Position numbers and translations under genes: made by a program. The notes beneath the pieces are model-generated. The model searched no databases and was not told where the DNA came from. It saw only the letters and a list, made by a program, of their open reading frames with translations. This document shows, one piece after another, positions 45,808-58,385 of a stretch of 64,000 nucleotides of DNA (positions are counted from its first letter, which is position 1; the number at the start of each line of letters is the position of its first letter). The DNA is from Chalara sp. BL73. Lineage: Eukaryota > Ascomycota > Leotiomycetes > Helotiales. The stretch covers positions 1,612,001 to 1,676,000 of the forward strand of contig CAKJVC010000006.1 of the NCBI GenBank assembly GCA_918026815.1, read 5' to 3'.

Positions 45808-48643
45808 CTACAGGCCAGTCCATGAAAATGTCTTAGGCACGTTAAAAATTGCCTTCAGAAGCTCATCCTTCGGATCTGAGCTCTTTCCAACAATGACCTC
45901 AAAATCACCAGCCTCAACCTTCCACTCCTCTAGTTCTTCAGACCAGAAAGAAACGGCATACTTGTCCAGCTTTAGCTGAACAGTGCGCTTCTCCCCCTTA
46001 GCCAGATAGACTTTTGCGAATGCCTTCAATTCCTTTCGGGGCCTCTGGACTGAGCACTTGAGGTCACCAACATAAATCTGCACGACCTCGGCACCAGCGC
46101 TCTCTCCTACATTCTCCACATCGACTGATACTGTGACAGCAGTATCTGCCTTTGGCTCAAATATACTCGGCACGATTAGATTAGTCTGCTCGAACTTGGT
46201 GTAACTTAAACCATATCCAAAGTAGAACAGTGGCTCTCTCTTCAATTTCTCGTAGTACCGATACCCCACAAACACGCCCTCGCCGTAAACGAGGACACGA
46301 TCTTGCTTACCAAAGGTCAAAAATGCTGGGTTGTCTTCGACTTTCTTGGGGAAGGTGATCGAGAGCTTGCCAGAAGGGTTGACATCCCCGAAAAGCACGT
46401 CAGCAATGCCGTGGCCGGTCTCCTGGCCTCCATACCAGGCGTGAACGAGAGTATGGGTAGAAGACAGCCACGGCATTTCGAATGGCAAACCTGCTTGAGT
46501 CACCACGATCTGACTCCTCGTAAGTTCCTAGTACTGTCTTAAATAGTGGGATATGGAGTGTATTCACTTACAGTATTCGGGTTAGCCTCAACAACCTTTT
46601 GAACGAGCTCATTTTGCCGTCTTGGAAGTAAGAGATCAGTGCGGTCAGCGCCTTCGTACTCCCAGTCAGCACTGAGCCCCGCCATGACTATGGGTATATC
46701 AACGTTCCGTGCAAGCTCGGCAGCGTCTTCGATAGCCTTGTCTTCATCGAGTAATCTATGGCCACCGAGACGAACACCACCTGCGCCCGGGTCACCAACA
46801 ACTGCGTCATCCTTTGCGTTGGTCATGACGATCTCAAAATCATAGCTACGCCCCTCCTCAAGGTCCATATCTACGAAACGCTCCATAGTGAACTTATTAA
46901 AAACAGGAGTCTCGTCCGTCTTTTCTGGCTTGCTTTTCCATAGATCTGCAACTTCTTTGCCGTCAATGCTCATGCTGGCTCTCCCGCAGACGCTGAGCCC
47001 AAAACGATATTTGCAGGATGACTCAGCTGTGTATGTTGCCTTGACTCGGAGAAAGTGGGTTTGGGGAACAGTGGGGAGTATCATCTGGCTGAAGTACATG
47101 ATGGTGCTTATGGTTGTGTCAGAAAGCACACACGTTGCAAGCTTCGACTCTCTCGGGTCCTCGCCGAACCACTCCAACAGAAGTCCAGGTTTGGAGGATT
47201 GAGGCTGAGTAAAACCCCGCTCTATCAATGGGGTCCACCTCCGAGCTGTTGCAAAAGTCAATAAGGCTCTTAGTAATGGCTGACTAGCGTAAGGGAACTA
47301 ACTGTAACAGCCAGGCGTGTACTGAACGTTCTCAGTACCTACAACTTGACTTATGGCATCAAGCGGCGTGCTGATGTAGAACGGGTTCACTTCGGAGCCA
47401 CCACCACCACAAGTAGCCGGATGCTCGAAAAGTTCCCCTATCAACCCATACCGCTGCTTCTTGCCCTTGTTTAGAGGCAGAATGCCCCTGTCATTCTTGA
47501 GCAATACAATAGAGTCCGCAGCAACTTTCCGGGTTAATTTGCGACTGTGCCCGGTGTTGAGGTGCTCCGTGTCTTCCCCATCTACGGGTGCTTCGTAAGC
47601 CTTTGTTCTGTTCATCAATTGCAAAAGCCTCTTGACAGCCGTATCGATGGTGCGCAGAGATACCTTGCGACACTCAACGGCATCAGCCAGCTGCCGACCC
47701 CTCCAGATTTGCTGTGGCATCTCGAGATCCAAGCCAGCATTAATTGACTTGCTCGTACTGTATGTGCCCCAAAAGTCACTCATAACCAGACCTTCCCAGC
47801 CCCATTCATTCCTAAGGATACCGTTAATCATGTAGGCGTCTTCACTGCAGTGTATTCCGTTGATCCTATTATAAGAGGTCATAATCGACCAGGGGGTTCC
47901 AGTCTTGCCAAGCTTGGTTGTTGCAAAAGCCACCTGAAACGGCAGGACATGAAGCTCACGCAGAGTACGCTGAGACATTAGGACTGAGTCCTGGGAGCCG
48001 TGCGCCGTCTGATCGTGTGCTGCATAGTGCTTGATACAAGAACCGACACCGCGCTCTTGTAGGCCGTTAATGAGATGTGCTGCCAACGTGCCTGAGAGTA
48101 CTGGGTCCTCAGCGTATGCTTCGTATCCACGACCTAATAGGGGAGAGCGTTGGACTTTAACACAAATTAAAAATCAGCGCGAAACACCACTATTTAGAAG
48201 CAGCGGTCGTGACTGCAAACCGTAGGCGCCAGCGCCAGATGTATGCCCTTGCTCTGCCCCTCATCGCCCAGCAACTTCCCGAGGCCGTTCAGGAGTTCGA
48301 TATCAAAGGTGGCGCCCATCCCAATTGCTGCAGGAAGCTGGTATCCTTGTGGCTGCAGTTCTCAGCATCAACACATGGCCTACGGCATGACACTTACAGG
48401 ATTGAAGAACCGACCTCCTCCACCACGAAGGCCTTGTGGCCCATCTGAGCACTACCACGGACAACATATTAGACAGCTGCACAATCTCAGACCAAACGGG
48501 AGTATCGGGTTCACCTGAAGTTTTGGAATCCTAAGTCGCGGGATGGGAACGGTACTGCAGGCATTTGCACCAGAGAGAATCACGATCTTCTCAGGCAGGG
48601 TGAGCTCAGCAATAATTGCCTCAATGTCCAATGCCGATGCCAT
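45808..48643 (-). CDS. GH3 beta-glucosidase (PA14-containing type)
   Basis: Hydrolyses beta-glucosides and cello-oligosaccharides. Six exons can be joined in frame: 48643-48515, 48451-48398, 48352-48214, 48154-47303, 47266-46572 and 46509-45808, giving 856 residues. Start: MASALDIEAIIAELTLPEKI, with no signal peptide, so probably intracellular. Key segments: CSDGPQGLRG (substrate loop), TVCIQRSPLLGRGYEAYAED, SCIKHYAAHDQ, and GLVMSDFWGTYS with the nucleophile Asp. A PA14-like insert follows (residues about 395-540, ending GGVRLGGHRLLDEDKA), then DWEYEGADRTDLLLP and GQETGHGIADVLFGDVNPSG. The fibronectin III-like tail holds GYRYYEKLKREPLFYFGYGL. Intron 3 uses a weak donor, GTCACG, and intron 4 (47267-47302) is only 36 nt, so those two junctions are less certain. 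Divergent from the transporter at 49265. Confidence 0.9.
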
Positions 48644-49264
48644 GATGGGTGAGTTTTGGGAACCTTGTTTTCGGAGCCGTATAGTGAAATCTGAAGAAGA
48701 TAGCGAATTTGAAAGTTGCGTTGACCATATAAATAAACCGACCAAGTTTTACATCCAACTTAGAATTCTCGCCAAGTCGCGGCCATTGGTACCTTGTGGG
48801 GAACATGGAGGCGTGGACTAGCGCATACTTCAATAGACGCCAAGAATTTACTTGGATGACGGCTCGGAGGAACGAGTAGAACCCCAGGGAGGGCACGTGC
48901 ATACGGCCGCGGAGCCCGTGGAGGGTATTTTGTATTTCCCCGAACCAATTAGAGAAAGATTCTCGGTTCTTATGCTTGACTCGCATTTCGGGACTAATTA
49001 TCTACTAAACAGTATATCCGAGAGTCATGCCCCACAACGCATCCAGGCTGTGGGGTAGGACTGGGAACAAATCTGGGGTTAGGTGGTTGGGGTAAGGGGG
49101 ATGAGACTAGAACCAACTGGAGAAAAACATACATATGTAAGAACATGTCTTCCCATTGCGCATTACATCGACATCCATCCTCGACAGGTTGCATTTCGAG
49201 CAATCAGTACATTCCGGAGCCTCTTTAACTTGAAGCACAACGCAGCCCACGCTCCCCATTCACC
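48644..49264. promoter_or_regulatory. Shared divergent promoter region, GH3 / sugar transporter
   Basis: 621 bp separate two divergent start codons and hold no supported gene. The arrangement suggests co-regulation. No specific operator could be proven by eye. Confidence 0.5.
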
Positions 49265-51200
49265 ATGGGCCTCGATGGACTCTCCGACCCAGTGGTGACG
49301 CGCCTCGTCGAGGAAGACACAGTGCCATGGTACAAGAAGAAGAACCTGCGCGCGATGTACCTCGTCATGTTCCCGGCGTGCATGGGAATTGAGATGACAA
49401 CGGGCTTCGATGGCCAGATCGTCAATACTGCGCAGATCGTCCCAGCGTGGCAGAAGTGTAAGCGCGTTGTTCTCATCTGATATCGGAACACCTTGGATCG
49501 CTAACTTTTGGATGGCAATAGTTTTCGGATCACCAACAGGAAAGATCGTCGCAGGCGTTCCCCAATATGCTGTTGAGCCCAATCTCAAAGGCTTCTTGGG
49601 AGCATCTTACAATCTTGGTTCTATCTTGGCCCTGCCTTTCGTGCCCCTAATCAACGATCGTTTCGGCAGACGTTGGTCGATTATGGTCGGGTCTCTCATC
49701 AGCGTCATTGGGGCGATAATGCAAGGGTTCTCAAATGGATGCAAGTCGGGATTATCCCTTTAGTTGGAAAGTCTGCTAATTTCTCTTAACAGCTGCGATG
49801 TATATTGTTGCGCGTATCATGCTTGGTTTCGGGTTCCCATTCTGCGTCATTGCTGGCTCGTCTATGCTAGGAGAATTGGGATATCCCAAGGAACGGCCCT
49901 TTCTAGGCTCGCTCTTCAACGCATCGTATTTCTTAGGCCAAATCATTGCGGCAGCTGTAGGCTTGGCAACAGTCACCATCCCAAACGATTGGGGATGGCG
50001 TATCCCTTCACTTCTTCAGATCTTTCCCGCTATGCTCCAGATCACTTTCATCTTGTAAGTTTGGCTCTGCTTAATGTTCCCTCCAAGAGTACACTTCTGA
50101 CCGGTTTAGCTTTCTCCCTGAAAGCCCCAGGTATCTAATCAGTAAAGACCGGGCGGACGAAGCGTTTGATATTCTTGTCAAGTATCACGCAGAAGGTGAT
50201 CGAGATTCAGTGTTTGTCAAGGCAGAGATAGCGCAGATTGAGGCGACTATCAAGATTGAATTAGAGAGTGCAAAACAATCTTGGATGGACTTGCTCCGAA
50301 CATCTGGCATGCGTCGTCGCATGTTGATCTCTGGTTTCTTAGGACTGTTTACACAGTGGTCTGGCAACACGCTGATCTCGTAAGTCTTTGATTATTTATC
50401 GGTCTTGTGCAATATTAACAGCTTTAGGTTCTACCTCAACGATATTCTCAATCTTATTGGCATCACGAATAGTGTTGTCAAGTCTAAGATTAACATTGGT
50501 ATTTCCTGCTGGGCTCTTATCGCAGCTGTCAGCTGTGCAATGATATCTGCACGCTTCCCTCGCCGTAGGATGTATCTTACTTGTGCTTGCAGTTTGCTCT
50601 GCTGCTATACCGCCTGGACTATCTCAATGGAACGCTATATGAGTACCAAAAGAGAAGCTGCTGCAGTTCTTACTCTGGTCTTCATCTTCCTCTACAGCCC
50701 GTGTTATGACATTGCTTATAATGCACTCACCTACAGTAAGTGGCTGCGTGACATTTCCTCGTGAGCAATGCTAACATTGCTACTTAGCTTATCTCGTCGA
50801 GCTTTGGCCGTATGCCGAACGATCCCGTGGTATTGCATGGTTCCAATTTTTCGGTAAAGGCGCGGGCTTCTTTGCTACATATGTCAACCCTATTGGTCTG
50901 GCCGCTATTGCCTGGAAATTCCTCCTGGTCTATATTTGCTGGCTGGCATTCGAAATTGTCTTTATCTACTTCTTGTTTCCGGAGACTTACGGCCGTACTC
51001 TCGAGGAATTGTCTTTCTGTAAGTGCTCTGTTTTACCTCCCCAGTGATCGTGCTAACAGATGCTAGTGTTTGAGGGTAAAGAAAGGACCGAGAGAGTTGT
51101 TATTGCAGTCGAGAAAGAGATTCTCGAGGATTCCCATATTGAGCACGCAGTAGATGTTATCCATATAGATGCGGAGCGAGCTACGAAGTCTGCTGTATGA
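49265..51200 (+). CDS. MFS sugar transporter (lactose/cellodextrin permease-like)
   Basis: Twelve-helix proton-sugar symporter of the plasma membrane. Seven exons: 49265-49457, 49522-49740, 49793-50054, 50110-50379, 50428-50735, 50788-51018 and 51067-51200, giving 538 residues with frame kept at every junction. Intron 2 (49741-49792) is a GC-AG intron with donor GCAAGT; the others are GT-AG, 48-64 nt. Motifs: NDRFGRRWSIMVGS after helix 2, FLPESPRYLISKDRADEA before the central loop, YLVELWPYAERSRGIAWFQF, and FPETYGRTLEELSF. These are the standard sugar-porter signatures. N- and C-termini are charged and cytosolic. The neighbours (GH3 and GH35-like) suggest uptake of a disaccharide or glycoside. 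The exact sugar cannot be read from sequence. Confidence 0.93.
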
Positions 51201-51915
51201 GCAGTTGTCGTCATTTTCATGAACCCACGGCTACTGTACAGGTACATAGAATCACCTGCTATCTTGATAGCAAGTGATTCCCGCAGTACAAAGTTCTAAG
51301 ACTGCAAAATTTCGTTGTTGGGAATTACTAAATCATAATCGTACCATAGGATAACTCTGCCTTTACTTGACATCAATTACTCCACTTTTCGTAATTAAGG
51401 ATTCCCCAATATAATTCAGAATAGCCATCAACATACTAGCGTTCATTATTAATTTTCGCTTGAGAACTACAATATTACTGATGATTGATAAACTCCTTGT
51501 TGCAGCCTGGGATGACTGTCACCATATAGAGCATGTAACCACAATATTAGGTGAAATTATACTTAGGTGCGGTAGCTGAACAGAACATATTTTCGCTAGA
51601 GTCCGGGCCAAAGTTTCTTCGAGGCAGGTGTATCCGAACCTTGGCCGCGCAGGGCCTATCGCCCTGAGTACTTCCCGGAATTGTCAAGCTCCCGAGAGAG
51701 CCGATATTACCGAAGCGTGAGCAATACGTAGCTTAGCTGGCGTTTGGGGGGCGGCGTCCTCTTTCCCAGGCGCACCAGTAGAAACAGTTCTTGGCGTTTG
51801 ACTAATTAACTTGAAGATTTTGGCCGTATTTACACCTTCCGCTCAATTATTCCTTGACTCCTACACACTATTGATACTTGACAAAGCAAAGTGCTCAAGT
51901 GATTGTTCTTATCAG

Positions 51916-53655
51916 ATGCCAGCCATAAGTTGTAATCTCCCCTATTTGGAGAAGCTCGAGTCGTCATGGCAGCTTTGGGTGGACGGCAGGCCGTTCCTGA
52001 TGCTTGGCGCGGAACTGCAAAACTCGTCCATGAGTTCTGCAAGTTATATGAATGGTGTCTGGAAGAACTTGGTAGATATGGGAATCAACACAGTCCTAGG
52101 GCCTGTCGCCTGGGAAGACATTGAGCCGGAGGAAGGAAAGTTTGACTTCAGTGTGGTTACAGCAATTATTGCAAGCGCCAGAACGTACGGTTTACGTTTG
52201 ATCCTTCTCTGGTTTGGGTCATTCAAAAATGGTATACTAATATTTGCCAATTGAGATTATCCATTTTAACAATAGACAGGAATGTCCACATACACGCCAG
52301 GCTGGGTCAAAACTGACGCAAAACGGTTCCCTAGAATGCTTCTTCGGAAGGATTTAGGGAAACTAGTGAATTCTGGCGTGTTATCAATATTTCACACAGA
52401 GTGTTTGGAGGCCGATCTGAAAGCATTCACCAAGCTGATGGCGTACCTGGAGACAGCGGACCAAGACCGCACTGTGATTATGGTCCAAGTTCAAAACGAG
52501 GTTGGCCTTTTGGGCGATTCTCGAGATCGTAGCAAAACAGCAGATGGGCTCTTTGAAGCACCGGTGCCAGAGGAAATTGTCAAATTCATCGCAGATGATT
52601 GGGATAACCTACTACCAGAACTGCGGAACAATTTTTCGCATGCCCTTAAGAGTATTCAGAAGAATGCATCAAGTCCAGGTACTCCGTCCTGGAAAGCCCT
52701 CTTTGGAGACTCGGCAGCTACAGATGAGCTTTTCATGGCCTATCACTATGCTTTATATCTAGAGAAGATAGCTGCTGCGGGTAGAAAGAAGTACAATATC
52801 CCGCTTTTCACGAATGTGTGGCAGAAGAAGCCAAGCACGGATGCCGTAGCAGGTGGTGGGGGGACTCCTGGGGTATATCCTTCGGGAGGAGGGGTACCTG
52901 AGGTCCTAGACATATGGCAAAAGTTCGCACCGTCTCTTGATTGTATTGCGCCAGATATCTATCTCAACGATTACTCAACTACATTGGCGAAGTACAGGCA
53001 CCGCGGTCAGCCGCTAATTATCCCAGAGCAGCGCCGAGACGAGTATGGAGCACGGAGGATCTGGGAGGCGTTTGGCACTTATCAAGCACTTTTGGCAAGT
53101 CCTTTTGGTATTGATACTTTGAAAGCGGCCGACTCCCCTTTCACCAGCCACTACAAGCTACTGGATTCTGTATCTTATTTCGTCCTGAGAGCACAACGTG
53201 ATCCTAGTTCGATGGTTGGCTTCTTCTTCGATGAATTAAAAGCCGATGGGAGCGATTTGACGCCTCCTCGAGTAGCATACTTGGGAGACTATGAACTACG
53301 AATAAGTCGAGCATTCGTCTTCGGCAAGCCAGGTCCTGGTGCTGGCATAATATTCCAATTGGAGCCTGGGCGATTCTTGCTTGTTGGATGTGGATTTAAA
53401 GTAGAGTTCAAAGCCACCTCAACAAGATCTATCTTCACAGGCATACTGCGATTCGATGAGAAGAGTGTGGTTGATAAGGCAACTGGGACATTGCGCACTG
53501 AACGGAGGCTGAACGGTGATGAGACGCGCAGTGGGGCTTGGGCTAATATGCCGAACGAAAAGCCAGACCCAGGGCAAATCCCTATTCCTATTACGATACC
53601 TGCGCGGACCATGATTGCAGAAGTCACTGTGTTCTCTTTGGAAGAAGAAGAGTGA
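51916..53655 (+). CDS. GH35-like glycoside hydrolase (beta-galactosidase family, DUF5597 tail)
   Basis: Two exons, 51916-52231 and 52280-53655, joined by a 48-nt intron (GTATAC..GACAG), giving 563 residues. The start at 51916 (MPAISCNLPYLEKLESSWQL) is preferred. An upstream in-frame ATG at 51811 would add 35 residues without homology. The TIM barrel shows FLMLGAELQNSS, VAWEDIEPEEGKFDF, YTPGWVKTDAKRFPR, and MVQVQNEVGLLGDSRDRS with the catalytic acid Glu. LFTNVWQ and PLIIPEQRRDEYGARRIWEA follow, with the second Glu. The C-terminal part (GAGIIFQLEPGRFLLVGCGF) fits the DUF5597 region. There is no signal peptide, so it is probably intracellular, acting on sugars imported by the adjacent transporter. 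Confidence 0.88.
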
Positions 53656-55300
53656 AACAGCTTATACAAGACTTTGTGCAAAGAAGGGCTGTCGTTTTAG
53701 ATCCTAGTCAAAAGGTCGAGCCACACATTCTATTCCTTGTGCAAATCATACATAAGCGTCAACCTGTGTGCACAGAATAGAGCCGGCGCCTGGCAACCGT
53801 AGTGTACATGTCCGTAAAGGTGGCAGTGATATAACCGCACAGGTTGCCGGCTAATAACAAAGGGGCGAGTATATGCGCCCTCTCCATTGGCCATAGTAAC
53901 CCGTCATCCTCACAAGGGGCCCATCAGCTTTCTCCTTCGTATCCAAATATACAGCTATCGAGCGTACTCATTATCAATCGACACGTCCCTAAGCCATCAC
54001 ATCTTATGAACCTTGACCCCATTCAGTTGACTCAAAATAGAGCAACTGGTCCCTTCCATCGCCGCCTCGTGATATGCCCTGTCCAGCTTTCTGTCCAACT
54101 TTCCCCTATCAAAGTGTGTTTTAACCTAAGTGGATGCCAGCGTGCTAATTTATTTCAGCTTTAGCATCTCGATTCTGAACAATTGTGACGTTTTTATTTT
54201 ACAAGCTTTTTAGAATAGAAGCTATACTTTATTGCTAAACTTTTGCGGTAGACTACTGGGTTCCGAAGTGCCTTGATGCAGACATGAGCGGCATGCGAGT
54301 GCGTAGGCCGAGGCGACGGATTGCGAAGCTAATTATGTTTGCCATTAAGTTCAATATCATTCATGCCGTAGGTAGAAGAGCTGTCTCGGGTCGAGTCGCA
54401 ATTACCTTGATGGAGATGGCTACAGCGGCCCGCTGTAGGTCGAAGCGCAATTTGGTGCAATTTGGTAGCCTCGAAGGGCAATAATAAACCCCTCCCCTTA
54501 ACAGAAAAACTCCTCGGTTGCCTGTAGGCGATACGCGTAACCTAAGCGAATACGGGCCGCACACGGGCAATCTCGGCATGTGTACGATAGTGGATTTCTC
54601 TGGTGAATAAGGAATTGCTACTCCCCTCCCTTCAATAAAGGGCAAAAAATGGGCCTGATAGAGAATACCTAGTGCTTTTTAAGCCGGTCAGGTTAAGGGT
54701 TTGATCCTTTTGCCCCATCAGTGCCGGTTCGTGCGAGAAGGAAAACTGGGCCTTAAACACAACCCGGTCGACCCAGTTTTTGCCCTTTGTTTAGGGGGGA
54801 GGGTAGCACCAAAAAGTGCTCCATACAGGCCCTAATATTCCACGATTCCACGCCTGTGCGCTCCGGAAGGCTCCATCATAACACACAACTAAGTAAAATT
54901 TATGCAATTCTACAAAAACTATTATAATTGATTTTATTGAAGAAATAAATAATAATAATGGTATTGTAGTGTTTTTAGTGAAAATACCATATAAAATGCA
55001 AAGAAATTCAACAATATTGCCAAGCATTAACTGTGCACGGACGTAGAATTGTAGAATATTATGTATGGACTGTACGACGTATTCTACGTACTCAGGGCAG
55101 TGTTTGCTCGGCACCCGCCAGAGATCCAGAAACGAATGATTGCATTTGCATTTGCCGTTGAGGATAGTATGCGTAACACAATAAAATGACCATCTGCAAA
55201 GAAGTTTATAAGTAACAACTATTTTCTCTCAACTATAATCACAGACTCTTAAGTCTCCACACACTCACTCACTTCCAGTCATTCGTTCGCTTCTGCCTCC
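53656..55300. other. Intergenic with short inverted-repeat element
   Basis: No gene supported; frames at 53844-54164 and 54361-54645 match nothing recognised. AAAGGGCAAAAAATGGG (54637-54653) and CCCAGTTTTTGCCCTTT (54772-54788) are inverted repeats with one mismatch, bounding about 150 bp, possibly a small MITE. The promoter of the tannase-family gene should lie in the last few hundred bases. Confidence 0.45.
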
Positions 55301-56928
55301 ATGGCGCTCACCAATAATAGCCTGTGTACGGCAGCTACGTTCTCACCAACGCTGTTTGGTGCAAGCATTCTTGATGTCTCTGTATCTTTAGTCACTGATT
55401 ACAACACTGTCGCTCGCGAAATTTACAACTACAATCACCCAACGATCAAGGTTACCAATGCAACCTTCTGCAATGTCACCATCACCTACACACACCCAGG
55501 GCAAGGCGACACTATTAATGTAGAAGCTTGGCTACCAACTCATGAGAAATACAACGGAAGACTGCAAGCAACCGGAGGAGGTGGTTACGTCGCCGGCAGG
55601 TTCTTCTTGTCATACACGGACATGGCCGGTGCAATTGAAGAAGGCTACGCAACTATGACTACCGACGCTGGACTTGGATATGCCACCGACGCCAGCCCAT
55701 GGGGTCAAGTCAGCGAGGGAAACGTCAATCTTTACACTCTCCAGAACTTCGGCTCAGTCTCTCTTTATGAGGAAGCGATTTTGACAAAGGCACTCGTTCA
55801 AGATTACTATGGAGCGCCGCCAAAATATTCCTACTGGAGTGGCTGCTCTCAAGGTGGTCGTCAAGGCCTTATGCTAGCTCAAAGATACCCAGATCTCTAC
55901 GACGGAATCGCCGCCTCAGCCCCAGCAAACAACTGGAATGAGCTTGTTCCTTCTACTTACTTTCCGCAACTCGAGATGAACCTTCTTGGACAGTACCCAC
56001 GTGCATGTGAGCTCGATTTCCTTGGAACAGAAGCTACCAAGGCTTGCGACGGTCTTGACGGTGTTGCCGATGGACTAGTCTCAGACCCAGATGCCTGTCA
56101 CTTTGATCCTTTTTCGCTCGTTGGTACCAGCTTCAGCTGCGCAGAGACGGGAAAGAATCTGACCCTCTCATATGCTGCAGCACACATCACCAACATCACC
56201 TGGGCAGGCTCTCAAACACTCAACGGCGACTTTATCTGGTATGGATACAATCCGGGCTCGCCCATCTCTGGAACAGGCGTACCACAGACCGTTGCGGCCA
56301 CTACCTGCTCCGCAAATGGAACCTGCACAGGCGCCCCTACAATGCTCGGAGTCCAATGGATCCAACTATTCATCGAGAAGAACCCAGACTACGACCTCAC
56401 CAAAATGACCCGCAAAGACTTCGATGACATAGTTCACTACTCCAAACAGCAATTTAACGACATCTACAGTGCAAACGATCCAGATCTCACTCGTTTTCGC
56501 GATGCCGGAGGGAAGATGCTTGGATACCATGGTCTTGTAAGCCACCCCCCCCCCCCCCCCCCGGGTCAATCATATAGGATTGCGTATTTACACCCCTTCA
56601 GCTTGACGAAATCATCCCGCCCAAAGGAAGCGAGCACTACTACAACGCAGTGACAGAAGTCACGCCAGATGTTCATGACTTTTACCGCTACTACAAAGTG
56701 CCTGGATTGCAGCATTGTTCCGGCGGCAGCGGAGGGCAACCTACCGCCATTTGGGCTGCGCTTACCGCTTGGGTTGAGAACGGGACCGTCCCAGAGGCGC
56801 TTCCAATTAGCTTTACTAATTCCAAAAACCGCACCAGCAACAGGAAGCTGTGCCCGTATCCTCAAAAGGCTATTTATGATGGATATGGAGACACAAATTC
56901 GGCTGATAGCTTCAACTGCATTGCGTAG
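55301..56928 (+). CDS. Tannase / feruloyl esterase family protein
   Basis: Hydrolyses esters of gallic, ferulic or related acids. Exon 1 is 55301-56536 and exon 2 is 56602-56928, with a 65-nt intron (GTAAGC..TTCAG), giving 520 residues. The CS-D-HC catalytic motif is complete: WSGCSQGGRQG (nucleophile Ser with adjacent Cys), DPDLTRFRDAGGKMLGYHGL (Asp) and PGLQHCSGG (His with adjacent Cys). N-terminal landmarks are LQATGGGGYVAGRFF and ATMTTDAGLG. Family members are normally secreted, but this N-terminus (MALTNNSLCTAATFSPTLFG) lacks a clear signal peptide. An upstream exon may be missed, or the protein stays inside the cell. The intron contains a C18 tract. Otherwise intact. Confidence 0.9.
56545..56562. 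repeat. C18 homopolymer in intron
   Basis: Eighteen consecutive C eight bases downstream of the donor of the tannase-family intron. Likely length-variable and prone to sequencing error, but outside coding sequence. Confidence 0.9.
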
Positions 56929-57879
56929 GGGTTTGGGTAGCGCACCTCTTATAGAGAGGCTGCGTGTTAGGGGATCAATAAGCTTTAAATTCTTGCTTGG
57001 GGCTTTAGCCATGCAACCTTAGAAGCTCCCTCCCTAAATCTATGGAGCTCTGTTTCCTTGCAGCTCATGAGCCATTTCCCCATTTTTACCAAGTGCTCCG
57101 ATCAATTTTTTTAAGGGGCTTGAGCCCTGGCGTTACCATTCCTGGATGTCGTCTCAAAATAGCGGAAGATAGTTCTTGCTCACAGGATGGATCATTGACT
57201 CGGCAAACTAGTAGACACAAAGGGTTGGCTTTCGACGACTGGCTGACGTCATTCTAGCGATTTATGCTTTAGTTCACTAAGGATATTTAGACTGAATAGC
57301 TGTTGCTAACCTTATTCTTAGCTCGGCTCTGCCCTTGATTAATTCCCATAACTCGCTAGTCTACCAGCAAGTACCTCGTGTCGCAACCGTGCCGCGCTTT
57401 GTCAGTTGATGGGCAACGGGAATCTCTGGAGACCCCAAACCTTAGTCACCTTCTACTGCTCACGCAAATTTCTTGGAGATTCCAAGATCGTGGCATCCCT
57501 GACATCCTTGCTTCAAGATCAATGCTATTTCTTTGCCGCTGATGCGGATTGACAGCCGCTACTTACCGGAGAATATGAACTCCCAATCCTGGGATTTAAA
57601 AACCTTTATATCGAGACAGCGAATACCAAGGTAGCCTAGGACGTGGATTGGTTCTTAACTTAGCTTGGCTGTTTTCCGGCATGCCGTGCGATCTCGTTTC
57701 TTCCTCCATCTTAAGATAGTGCATTATATCAAAAGGGATATGCGTATCAAAATTCAACGCCGGTGCTTTAGTAAACATTACCCTTGCGATTAAGCCACCT
57801 TCTCCATGGGGGGTTATATTGGCCTTTCATCTTCGCCCCAAGCCTTGATAACTCGTTTCGAAAGAGTACTTACCGTTGA
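56929..57879. other. No supported gene
   Basis: Short frames only (57042-57257 + and 57596-57778 -), without recognisable motifs. Confidence 0.4.
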
Positions 57880-58054
57880 TACGCACGTAAATAAAGTCAC
57901 GCGAACCACCTGGGCATACGAGTTATGGGGTCCTCGAGGACCTACAACCGCCTCGCGATAGACCGTTTAGAACGAAGAGTCAAGGAACCGCAATCACACC
58001 AGCAAGAGCGTAGTCGATGGCTACTACGCCTTTGCTACCTGATAGGTATCCGAC
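57880..58054 (-). repeat. LTR-like repeat copy B (see 34347-34522)
   Basis: Minus strand starts TGTCGGATACCTATCAGGTA and is collinear with copy A. This copy keeps more C and G, so it is the less mutated one. Confidence 0.75.
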
Positions 58055-58385
58055 ACTGGCAAAATTTTAATTTAATTTGATCAATACCAACACTGGATGT
58101 ACTTTTGTGATATTTGTTACTCTAGTCTAGCAAAAATGAGGACAGCCCCGAAGTTGATGATCGTTGTTGCAAATGCCCAAATAGTTCGCGCTCGGAGGCA
58201 GGTGTTGATCTATCTACCCTCTCACCGTCAAAGAAGCATAATTTTCATTTCTGGTACCTCTCCCGCTAACCTACATACCCAAGTAGCCGTTTCGGTATCC
58301 TTTATTGCTATAGGCTACCGGTAGTCCAAAGGCTGCAGGGTGAGGGAAGATATAAAGACGGTGGGCTACGGGTCCTGCTACTCCC
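58055..58385. other. Intergenic
   Basis: 3' flank of the saponin hydrolase gene. The small frame 58097-58324 (+) is unrecognised. Confidence 0.4.
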
